Positions 9,294 through 16,537 of a stretch of DNA of 64,000 nucleotides are shown here, piece after piece. How positions within the stretch are numbered: position 1 is the first letter of the stretch; each line of letters begins with the position of its first letter. This DNA is from Oceanospirillum sp048264105. Its GTDB lineage: Bacteria > Pseudomonadota > Gammaproteobacteria > Pseudomonadales > Halomonadaceae. The notes under the pieces were generated by a model, which did not search any database, was not told where the DNA came from, and saw only the letters and a list, made by a program, of their open reading frames with translations. The position numbers and the translations under genes are program-made. The stretch is from positions 806,001-870,000 of the forward strand of contig JBLXDJ010000001.1 of assembly GCA_048264105.1 (NCBI GenBank). Direction: 5' to 3'.

Positions 9294-10031
9294 ATGCTCC
9301 CCACTACCAACAGCAAACCGCTTCAGACACTTTCGCAGCTATTCCGTCTTTTTTTATCAGGCTGCGCCCTCTTCTTTTTACCTTTCACGGCCGCTGCGGC
9401 GGATACCGATACCGTTCGGGTTGGCTTAACCACCACCGATTACAAGCCCTACTGGAAGATCACTGCTGACCGGATTGAAGGTTTGGTTGTCGACCGGTTA
9501 CATCAGATCTTTGAAGGCAGTGAATTCCAGCTCAAAATCATTCCTGTGCCCCGAAAAAGAATCGAGCAGGCATTCAACGAGGGTGATATCGATATCCGCA
9601 TCAGTGACATTCGCTGGCTGGATGCCTCCCATCGTTACCATGCTTCCGATGTTTTTATGCAGCTTGATGATGTTTATTGGAGCCGGAATATTAAATATCT
9701 GCCCTATCCCACAAAAGCCTGTGCCGTATTGGGATTTGTTTACTCCGCTGAGTTTGACCGGAAAATCACCGACGGAAGTTTTACCCGGGTCAATGTCACT
9801 CACCCGACTCAGGCTTTTCAGATGCTGGCTTATAACCGCTGTGATATCGCCATTGCAGACAGTCGCCTTGGCCGCCATATCGTCGAACGGGATAACCTGC
9901 AAGGTAAGGTCAAACAGCTTAACTGGAAGGATCGCACCTGGGCATTGAGGTTTATTGCACAACCCACTGAGAAAGGGCTACGTTTAATCAATCTGATAAA
10001 TCGCAATTTAAACGAACAGCCGATGAGGTAG
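9294..10031 (+). CDS. Orphan periplasmic solute-binding protein (SBP_bac_3-like)
   Basis: A 245-residue protein with a signal peptide that ends near AAAADTD. A type II periplasmic binding fold of the amino-acid (family 3) kind follows: an RVGLTT start strand, a GLVVDRLHQIF helix, and IDIRISDIRW, where family members often read D-I-x-x-x. No permease or ATPase gene is nearby, so it may be a sensor-like or orphan binding protein rather than part of an ABC importer. A second such protein lies on the other side of the gamma-glutamyltransferase gene, on the opposite strand. Ligand unknown. The start has only a weak ribosome-binding site. Confidence 0.7.
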   Translation: MLPTTNSKPLQTLSQLFRLFLSGCALFFLPFTAAAADTDTVRVGLTTTDYKPYWKITADRIEGLVVDRLHQIFEGSEFQLKIIPVPRKRIEQAFNEGDIDIRISDIRWLDASHRYHASDVFMQLDDVYWSRNIKYLPYPTKACAVLGFVYSAEFDRKITDGSFTRVNVTHPTQAFQMLAYNRCDIAIADSRLGRHIVERDNLQGKVKQLNWKDRTWALRFIAQPTEKGLRLINLINRNLNEQPMR

Positions 10032-10058
10032 CCCCCGGCCCATTTGACCTATTCTCTC

Positions 10059-10082
10059 CCCAAACCCAAACCCAAACCCAAA
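10059..10082. repeat. (CCCAAA)x4 hexamer tandem repeat
   Basis: Four perfect copies of CCCAAA between the binding-protein stop and the ggt start. It is a short, slippage-prone simple repeat about 80 bases upstream of the ggt start codon. Confidence 0.95.
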
Positions 10083-10161
10083 CTGCTCTGATAACAAGCC
10101 AGGGGGCTGATCGCCCGACCACAGCCCCAATAAGCCACGGGTTACTCCGACAGGGAACATT

Positions 10162-11925
10162 ATGACTAAGAATCAACCGTCTCTCAGATATGCTATTGGA
10201 ATCACGCTCGCGATATTTTCTACTGCCGAATCTGCACAGGCTCAGCAAGTTGCAGACAGCCTGGCACCGGAAGCAGCCAGCGGTTTCGAGACAAAAACCG
10301 CTCATACTGCAGAAAAGTTTATCGTTACCGCTGCCAACCCCTACGCCGTGGAAGCGGGGTATCAGATTCTGAAAGAAGGTGGCTCTGCGATTGATGCCAT
10401 GGTGGCGGTGCAAACGGTACTCGGACTGACTGAGCCGCAATCATCTGGGCTGGGTGGCGGCGCCTTTATGCTCTACTACGACGCCAAGAAACAACAACTG
10501 ACCACCTTTGATGGCCGTGAGACGGCCCCTCTGGCAGCCACACCCGAGCTGTTTCAGGATGAAACCGGCAAACCTCTTAAGTTCTTTGATGCCGTGGTCG
10601 GTGGCCGTTCTGTCGGAACCCCGGGTACCGTTAAGCTGATGGCCGATACCCACGCCCGTTATGGCAAACTAAGTTGGTCACGACTGCTGCAACCAGCGAA
10701 AGATCTTGCTGAACAGGGTTTTATCGTTTCATCCCGTATGGCCGGTGCTATTGCCCGCGATCAGGAGCGCCTGAGCCGTTATCCGGATACCCGCAGGTAT
10801 TTCTTCACCGATCAGGGAGAGCCGTTACCGGAGGGCTACAAACTTAAAAACCCGGACTACGCACATACCCTTGGCCTGTTAGCCAAAGAGGGAGCTGACG
10901 CTTTCTATAAAGGGCCGATTGGTCAGGCTCTGGTTAGCAAGGTACAGAAGATTAAAGACAACCCCGGCGTACTGAGCGAAACCGACCTTCTGAGCTATCG
11001 CATCAAAGAACGTGAACCGGTCTGCGCACCCTACCGTAGCTACCAGATCTGCGGCATGGGGCCACCAAGCTCCGGGGCGCTAACACTCAGCCAAATTCTG
11101 GGAATCACCGAATCCTTCGACCTTAAAACCCGCGGGCCTCAGGATCCCGTCAGCTGGCAGATTATCGGTGATGCCTCCCGCCTCGCTTTCGCCGACCGTG
11201 GCCGTTATATGGCCGATACCGACTATGTGCCAATGCCGGAAGGTTTGCTGGATGCCGATTACCTGAAACAGCGCGCTGCCCTTATTGAGCCGGGCAAAGC
11301 ACTCAATTCGGTACAGGCTGGTGAACCACGTTGGCGGAAGGCGATCTCACAGGCGGACGATATCTCACTGGAACTGCCCTCCACCAGCCATCTGGTTATT
11401 GTCGATGGCAGCGGCAATATTGTTTCGATGACCACCACCATTGAGAACGGGTTTGGTTCCCGGGTGATGTCCGGTGGGTTTCTGCTTAACAATGAGCTGA
11501 CCGATTTTTCCTTTACCAGCCACAAAAACGGTTATCCGATCGCAAACCGACTGGAACCGGGCAAACGTCCCCGCTCGTCTATGGCTCCCACCCTGGTGAT
11601 GAAAGACAGCAAGCCCTATCTGGCCATCGGCTCCCCCGGTGGATCGCGTATTATCGGCTATGTGGCATCAGCACTGATCAACCATCTGGAGTGGGGTTAC
11701 CCGCTACAACAGGCGATCAACCAACCCCACCGAATCAACCGCTTCGGAACCTTTGACCTTGAAGCAGGAACCGATGCCGAGCAGATGAAAACACCGCTGG
11801 AAGCGATGGGTTTTAAGGTCAACATCAGGGATCTGAATTCAGGACTGCATGGTGTGTTATTTCAGGATGGAAAACTGATAGGGGCTGCTGATCCCCGTCG
11901 TGAGGGGATCGTGATGGGAGACTGA
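10162..11925 (+). CDS. ggt: Gamma-glutamyltransferase (glutathione hydrolase)
   Basis: A 587-residue secreted enzyme with a signal peptide ending near AQAQ. It cleaves or transfers the gamma-glutamyl group of glutathione and related peptides in the periplasm. The proenzyme self-cleaves before a catalytic Thr; STSHLVIVD places that Thr near residue 408. The oxyanion and substrate-binding parts are also visible: SSGLGGGAF in the large subunit, GPPSSGAL, and GSPGGSRI in the small subunit. Length matches the family (E. coli 580). AGGGA precedes the ATG. The gene is convergent with the next binding-protein gene, only six bases between stops. Two orphan binding proteins flank it, which may hint at uptake or sensing of the released amino acids, but this is inference. 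Confidence 0.95.
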   Translation: MTKNQPSLRYAIGITLAIFSTAESAQAQQVADSLAPEAASGFETKTAHTAEKFIVTAANPYAVEAGYQILKEGGSAIDAMVAVQTVLGLTEPQSSGLGGGAFMLYYDAKKQQLTTFDGRETAPLAATPELFQDETGKPLKFFDAVVGGRSVGTPGTVKLMADTHARYGKLSWSRLLQPAKDLAEQGFIVSSRMAGAIARDQERLSRYPDTRRYFFTDQGEPLPEGYKLKNPDYAHTLGLLAKEGADAFYKGPIGQALVSKVQKIKDNPGVLSETDLLSYRIKEREPVCAPYRSYQICGMGPPSSGALTLSQILGITESFDLKTRGPQDPVSWQIIGDASRLAFADRGRYMADTDYVPMPEGLLDADYLKQRAALIEPGKALNSVQAGEPRWRKAISQADDISLELPSTSHLVIVDGSGNIVSMTTTIENGFGSRVMSGGFLLNNELTDFSFTSHKNGYPIANRLEPGKRPRSSMAPTLVMKDSKPYLAIGSPGGSRIIGYVASALINHLEWGYPLQQAINQPHRINRFGTFDLEAGTDAEQMKTPLEAMGFKVNIRDLNSGLHGVLFQDGKLIGAADPRREGIVMGD

Positions 11926-11931
11926 TAGGTT

Positions 11932-12696
11932 TTATTTTGGGCGATTCTGGTCGAATATAGCCTGAATCGTCCCGTTCTGATGGAGTGTTTCAAGGGATAT
12001 CTCTGCAATTTCAGCCAGCGCCTGATTCTTTGAACGCCGGGATATGTAAAGGTCTGCCCTCGCACTGCCCAGAACCATCAGCGTGTGAGTCCGCCCTGCA
12101 GGGATATCTTTTTTCGCCAGCGCATGAAACAGGGTCTGATCCAGACAGACTAAGGCAGCCAAACGTCCCTTTAGAAGCATATCCAGCCCCTTGTCCATCG
12201 AATCAAGCGCTACTTTGCTGAGATCCGTATTATCATCAAAAACCGGGCCATAGCGTGAGCCTCGTACATAGCCGATCGGCCGCCCTTTAAGGTCCTGCAG
12301 GCTGTTAATACCGTCAGCATCCCTCAAACCAGTCACCAATACCTTAAAGTCTGAAACTTTGCCGACAGATTCGCCAAACTGATCCGATTCCGGACTGTTA
12401 AACAGCACGGCAAAATCAGCCCTTCCGGTTTTAATATCGTTGATCACGCGGGGGTAAGGCCGGATATGGTTGGTAAAATGAAGTATGCGGTGCGAGCGAT
12501 GCTTCATCTCCCTCTGAAGCGCAGTATTTAACGCCACCAGTAAACCTTTCGGCTCATAATCCTCGTTAAACCATCCCCAGGGTTCTACTTTACTGGTTGA
12601 GAACGTCAGGTCATGATCGGCAAACACCGGCTTAACGGTCAGAAGCAGCAGAGCAGGAAATAAGCAGTGAAATAGCGCTTTTATTAGCTGAGGCAT
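11932..12696 (-). CDS. Second orphan periplasmic solute-binding protein (SBP_bac_3-like)
   Basis: The frame opens at 12819, but the Met at 12696 begins a clear signal peptide (MPQLIKALFHCLFPALLLL, cleavage near VFADHD), so I chose it; 254 residues. The mature part has the family 3 binding-protein pattern: EPKGLLVALNTAL, GRADFAVLFNSPES, LQDLKGRPIGYVRGSRYG, and DMLLKGRLAALVCLDQ. No transporter membrane components are adjacent. It resembles the protein at 9294 in type but not closely in sequence. A role as orphan sensor or as a partner for a permease encoded elsewhere cannot be distinguished. Confidence 0.72.
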   Translation of the reverse strand: MPQLIKALFHCLFPALLLLTVKPVFADHDLTFSTSKVEPWGWFNEDYEPKGLLVALNTALQREMKHRSHRILHFTNHIRPYPRVINDIKTGRADFAVLFNSPESDQFGESVGKVSDFKVLVTGLRDADGINSLQDLKGRPIGYVRGSRYGPVFDDNTDLSKVALDSMDKGLDMLLKGRLAALVCLDQTLFHALAKKDIPAGRTHTLMVLGSARADLYISRRSKNQALAEIAEISLETLHQNGTIQAIFDQNRPK

Positions 12697-12944
12697 GGTG
12701 TGTACCTGACAGAGTTTATTTGAGCTTAACAGAACAGGCAGATGCCTCAACAGACAGACATGACGAACGGGTTCTGCTTTTACCATCACATCATTGGCAT
12801 AACAACACGCTATAACCACTCGTAACCTGCGGATTTATTTACTTAAATACCACTGTAGGATATTCGATCCCCTATTATAATCCCGCGAAAAATCACACTG
12901 TTCTGCTAATCCTGACGACTACAGCCATTCAAAAAGAGAGTGTT

Positions 12945-14030
12945 ATGCGTTTACCGTTTTTCGGACTGTTATTATTTTCACTGTTCATCACCAAGCTATC
13001 TGCCGCTGAACCGGCAACCCGTCACCATGCATCCATTCTGATGTATCACCATATCAGCGCCGAGACGCCGCCCTCCACCAGCACACGCCCCGATGTTTTT
13101 GTGCAGCACCTTGATCTGCTTGAGCGGGAAGGTTTTCAGGTCTGGTCGCTGGAACAGGTAGCTGATCATCTGCAGAAAGGCCAATCAATGCCGGACAAGG
13201 TGGCCGTCATCACCTTTGATGATGCTTATATCAGTGTTTATGACACAGCGATGCCCATACTTGTGGAGAGGAACCTGCCCTTCACGATTTTTGTGAATGC
13301 CGAGCCGGTTAATCTTGGTAAATCGCTTTATATGAGTTGGGAGCAGCTGTTGTCTGCCAAACAGAAAGGGGCAACGATCGCGAATCACTCCTTAAACCAT
13401 CAGCATATGGTGCGCCGCCTTGAAGGAGAATCTGAACCCCAATGGCTGGACAGAATGCGGGATCAGGTTGTTCAGAATCAGCATGAGCTGATCAAACATC
13501 TGGGCAAGACCCCGAAGCTATTTGCCTACCCATACGGTGAATTTAATCCTTTACTTGAACAACTGCTGGCGGAGCTGGGGTATCTCGCTTTTGGGCAGCA
13601 GTCAGGCCCGGCAAGCGACTCAACCTCGCTACAGGGAATCCCCCGCTATGCTGCCGGCGGTATCTACGCTAATCCCAAAACCCTGAAGACCAAGTTGCTG
13701 GCGCTGCCATTTCCTGTGCTGTCTGATTCTCCCCGCTCCGGCGTCCTGAGTGCCAATGAGCGCAGCCCTGAGCTTGAGCTTGTTTTGGCAGAAGGCGAGT
13801 ACCGGATCAATCAGCTACGCTGCTACGGCCCCGGCGCGGAAGTCATGCCGATAGAAACAGAGAAGCTGGCGGACGGTAAAACAAAGCTTGTGATCCGCAC
13901 CGGGCAGACTTTAAACGCTGGTCGGCATCGTTATAACTGTACGGCTCCGCACAAGACAGAATCACGCTGGTTCTGGTTTTCCCGCCAGTGGATGCTACCC
14001 CGTGAAGATGGCAGCTGGTACCAGGGATAA
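12945..14030 (+). CDS. Secreted polysaccharide deacetylase (NodB-type)
   Basis: A 361-residue protein with a signal peptide (cleavage near LSAAEP) and a carbohydrate esterase family 4 domain. The metal and catalytic motifs are VITFDDAY (for TFDDG), ANHSLNHQHM (HxxxH zinc ligands) and FAYPYGEFNP. It would remove acetyl groups from an extracytoplasmic polysaccharide, with PgaB N-terminal domain or peptidoglycan deacetylases as relatives. The last 110 residues form an uncharacterised beta-rich extension (ELVLAEGEYRINQLRCYG). It stands alone, just upstream of the tsdBA block, and could provide read-through transcription into it. Substrate unknown. Confidence 0.85.
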   Translation: MRLPFFGLLLFSLFITKLSAAEPATRHHASILMYHHISAETPPSTSTRPDVFVQHLDLLEREGFQVWSLEQVADHLQKGQSMPDKVAVITFDDAYISVYDTAMPILVERNLPFTIFVNAEPVNLGKSLYMSWEQLLSAKQKGATIANHSLNHQHMVRRLEGESEPQWLDRMRDQVVQNQHELIKHLGKTPKLFAYPYGEFNPLLEQLLAELGYLAFGQQSGPASDSTSLQGIPRYAAGGIYANPKTLKTKLLALPFPVLSDSPRSGVLSANERSPELELVLAEGEYRINQLRCYGPGAEVMPIETEKLADGKTKLVIRTGQTLNAGRHRYNCTAPHKTESRWFWFSRQWMLPREDGSWYQG

Positions 14031-14051
14031 AAACCAACGCACCCAATAAAT

Positions 14052-14149
14052 ACACGCCTTAGAGTCCATTTATGTGGAAAACCACAATAGCCGGGCTTCG
14101 TCCTTTGACGAATAATTTAAGTTCATTCTTATTTATGTCTAAGGCGTGT
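14052..14149 (+). promoter_or_regulatory. tsdB leader: 12-bp inverted repeats enclosing two hairpins, 3' arm contains the Shine-Dalgarno
   Basis: ACACGCCTTAGA at 14052-14063 is exactly complementary to TCTAAGGCGTGT at 14138-14149. Between them lie two small perfect hairpins: TGTGG-AAAA-CCACA (14073-14086) and TTCGTC-CTTT-GACGAA (14097-14112). The right arm holds the TAAGG that serves the tsdB ATG at 14154. As RNA this would form a three-way junction hiding the ribosome-binding site. As DNA, the arms could be two operator half-sites; a TTGACG at 14105-14110 with a weak CTTATT at 14128 might be a promoter inside the loop. The repeats are certain, the mechanism is not. Confidence 0.6.
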
Positions 14150-14153
14150 TGTC

Positions 14154-14774
14154 ATGTTGAAACGACTTCCTCTATTCGTCCTCGGGGCATTCATCGCGTC
14201 TCCCCCGTCTTTCGCTCAGGATATGCCACCCACCGCAGCGGTTTGCGCCAGCTGCCATGGTCAGACCGGGCTGGGCCAACCTAATGTCGCACCTATGCTG
14301 GCAGGGCTTGATGCCGGTTACCTGTCAGATCAGATTGAGCTTTTCCTTAATGGCAGTCGCAAAGACCCGCTAATGACCGCGATGTCGGCATCGGTCAGCG
14401 AACCCGCCGTTCGCCAGCAGGTCGTTGAGTATTACGCCAGCCTTCCTGCCCCGGAGGTTAAACAACCGGAACAACGTGGTGATCGTATCCGATTTGATAC
14501 CGCCGCCGAAAAGCTTGCCTATCAGGGTGACTGGAACCGAAACATACCCGCCTGTACCACCTGCCACGGCCCTGATGGCGTGGGTGTCGGTCATTTCCCA
14601 CGTCTTGCCGGTCAGCAGGAAGACTATCTGGCCCGTCAGCTGAATCACTGGAAACAGGGACAACGCAGTGGCGATCCACTCAATATGATGGGGCACATTG
14701 CCACTCAACTGACATCCGCTGAAATCGAAGGCCTTGCGGACTTCTTCTCAAACGTGCCGGGCGGGAATAAATAA
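14154..14774 (+). CDS. tsdB: Diheme c4-type cytochrome, TsdB-like
   Basis: A 206-residue periplasmic protein with signal peptide (cleavage near SFAQD) and two c-type heme motifs, CASCH (31-35) and CTTCH (134-138). The two repeats each carry the cytochrome c4 pattern PxLAGL/Q-x-x-YLxxQ. It starts the two-gene unit with the TsdA-like gene, only two bases apart. In tsdBA systems the TsdB diheme cytochrome takes electrons from thiosulfate dehydrogenase and passes them to the respiratory chain. A generic cytochrome c4 is the alternative; the position next to tsdA makes TsdB the better call. Its Shine-Dalgarno is within the inverted repeat described separately. Confidence 0.75.
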   Translation: MLKRLPLFVLGAFIASPPSFAQDMPPTAAVCASCHGQTGLGQPNVAPMLAGLDAGYLSDQIELFLNGSRKDPLMTAMSASVSEPAVRQQVVEYYASLPAPEVKQPEQRGDRIRFDTAAEKLAYQGDWNRNIPACTTCHGPDGVGVGHFPRLAGQQEDYLARQLNHWKQGQRSGDPLNMMGHIATQLTSAEIEGLADFFSNVPGGNK

Positions 14775-14776
14775 TC

Positions 14777-15829
14777 ATGAAAACACTTCTTGCTTTACTG
14801 ACCATCAGCTTTGCATCAGCAAGCTTCGCCGCTAATGAGCTTCCGGATCGCCAGACAGAACTGCCTGCGGTTAAGAAAAACCCTGAAACCGATTATCTGA
14901 TGCCCCGCTCATTGGATCAGGTGCCGGATACTGAATTTGGCGACATGGTGCGTCTGGGTTATTCACTGTTTGTGGATTCTCAGCAAATGCGTGGCAAATA
15001 TGTGGGCAATGATCAGAACTGTGTTAACTGTCATATGCAGGCTGGTCAGAAAGCCAATGCGGCCCCTCTTTGGGCGGCTTTTACCGCTTATCCGGCTTAC
15101 CGTAAAAAGAATGATAAGGTGAACAGCTATGCAGAACGTCTTCAGGGCTGCTTTACCTATTCAATGAACGGTAAGCCACCGGCTTATGATTCACCGGAAA
15201 TTGTCGCCCTGAGCGCCTACTCCTACTGGCTCGCTATGGGTGGCCTGATGGATCGTTACGGTCTGGAAGGGCAACCGGTCCCTGAAGTCAGTGCAAAACA
15301 CCTGCAGGCCGGAGCAAAAGCCGCCGACTTCCCTTTTCCTGAAGCCATTACCAAAGCCTTCCCTGTTGAGGATCGCAGTAAGCTGAAAGGCCGGGGCTAT
15401 CCAAAACTTGCCAAGCCTGAACAACAGCCATCTATTGAGCGCGGTTCAGCGGTATACAGCCAATACTGCTCCACCTGCCACAGTGCCGATGGTCAGGGTA
15501 TGCGGGGGCAGGATGGCCGCTCGTATATTCCGCCACTTTGGGGAAGCCAGGCCTACAACTGGGGAGCCGGTATGCATCGTATCAATACCGCAGCCTACTT
15601 TATTTATGAAAACATGCCGCTGGGTAAAAGTATTCAGCTGACGAAGCAACAAGCCTGGGATGTGGCGGCTTACGTGAACAGTCATGAGCGCCCACAGGAC
15701 CCACGCTACAAAGGCGATCTGGAAGCAAACCGCAAGCAGTACCATAAGCATCAGGGTTTCTATGGACAGGAGATCGGGGGTAAAACCCTAGGCAAGGATG
15801 CTTACCCATCAGGAACGGTAGATCACTGA
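14777..15829 (+). CDS. tsdA: Thiosulfate dehydrogenase / tetrathionate reductase, TsdA-like
   Basis: A 350-residue periplasmic diheme protein; signal peptide ends near SFAAN. Heme motifs are CVNCH (82-86) and CSTCH (231-235). A cysteine in RLQGCFTYSMNG (Cys125) lies about 39 residues after the first heme His, where TsdA enzymes have the unusual Cys axial ligand of the catalytic heme. A Met in ENMPLGKS (Met280) fits the second heme. TsdA joins two thiosulfates to tetrathionate, or runs the reverse reaction. It is followed by a strong terminator and faces a TtrSR-like sensor system. Direction of the reaction cannot be read from sequence. A plain two-heme cytochrome c is less likely given the Cys125 context. 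Confidence 0.78.
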   Translation: MKTLLALLTISFASASFAANELPDRQTELPAVKKNPETDYLMPRSLDQVPDTEFGDMVRLGYSLFVDSQQMRGKYVGNDQNCVNCHMQAGQKANAAPLWAAFTAYPAYRKKNDKVNSYAERLQGCFTYSMNGKPPAYDSPEIVALSAYSYWLAMGGLMDRYGLEGQPVPEVSAKHLQAGAKAADFPFPEAITKAFPVEDRSKLKGRGYPKLAKPEQQPSIERGSAVYSQYCSTCHSADGQGMRGQDGRSYIPPLWGSQAYNWGAGMHRINTAAYFIYENMPLGKSIQLTKQQAWDVAAYVNSHERPQDPRYKGDLEANRKQYHKHQGFYGQEIGGKTLGKDAYPSGTVDH

Positions 15830-15855
15830 TCCTCCGACCCGATAGAACCTCTCAG

Positions 15856-15887
15856 AATGCCACTGAATCCCAGTGGCATTTTTTATT
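15856..15887 (+). terminator. Intrinsic terminator after tsdA
   Basis: Perfect 10-bp stem AATGCCACTG (15856-15865) and CAGTGGCATT (15871-15880), loop AATCC, then TTTTATT. Confidence 0.92.
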
Positions 15888-15907
15888 GAGCGGCGTTTTA
15901 TTCTGAC

Positions 15908-16519
15908 TCAGAGGGTCTCATTCAGTTTTCCGTAGCGGAACGCTAATTCTGCGATGGTGTTCGCGGCAAACTTCTTCATCAGGCTGGCTCTGTGAACCTC
16001 AACGGTTCGTACCGCGATACAAAGCTCATCAGCGATAGAGGCGTTACGCTGACCGATGATCAGAAGCTTCAGAATATCAATTTCACGGGAAGTTAATGTG
16101 TCGAAGGCTTTTCTGAGCGCAAGTTTCTCAGCCTGTTCCAGGGAGGTGTACAGCGCATCTTCAATAGCCGGTATTAAGACATCGGCTTTAACCGGTTTCT
16201 GAAAGAAATGAACGGCACCGGACTGCAGCGCCTGAACCGCCATAGGGACATCGCCATAACCGGTGAGAAAGATTACCGATAGCGGACTCCCCTCTTCCCG
16301 TAACCGCTGGTGTAACTGTTGTCCGTTCAGGTCAGGCATTCGACTATCCAGAATCACACAACCAGCGGCACTGGGATCATAATTTTCTAAAAAAAACCGT
16401 CCATCAGTATACGCCTGAGTGTGAAAATCATGATCCTCCAGCATCATGGACAGGGACTCGCAGGCAGCCTGATCATCATCAACGATGTAGACCGGTAATC
16501 TCTTTTCTTCAGGTTGCAT
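15908..16519 (-). CDS. FixJ/TtrR-like response regulator
   Basis: A 203-residue regulator with an N-terminal receiver domain (acceptor Asp near residue 58 in CVILDSRMPD; conserved Lys in FFQKPVKAD) and a C-terminal LuxR-type helix-turn-helix (LTSREIDILKLLIIGQRNASIADEL). This is the FixJ/TtrR class. It lies 18 bases downstream of its sensor kinase gene and is convergent with tsdBA. In Salmonella TtrR activates tetrathionate reductase genes and in Shewanella related pairs sense tetrathionate or thiosulfate. Control of tsdBA by this protein is inferred from context. Confidence 0.88.
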   Translation of the reverse strand: MQPEEKRLPVYIVDDDQAACESLSMMLEDHDFHTQAYTDGRFFLENYDPSAAGCVILDSRMPDLNGQQLHQRLREEGSPLSVIFLTGYGDVPMAVQALQSGAVHFFQKPVKADVLIPAIEDALYTSLEQAEKLALRKAFDTLTSREIDILKLLIIGQRNASIADELCIAVRTVEVHRASLMKKFAANTIAELAFRYGKLNETL

Positions 16520-16537
16520 TCAGCCTTTCCTAACGTG

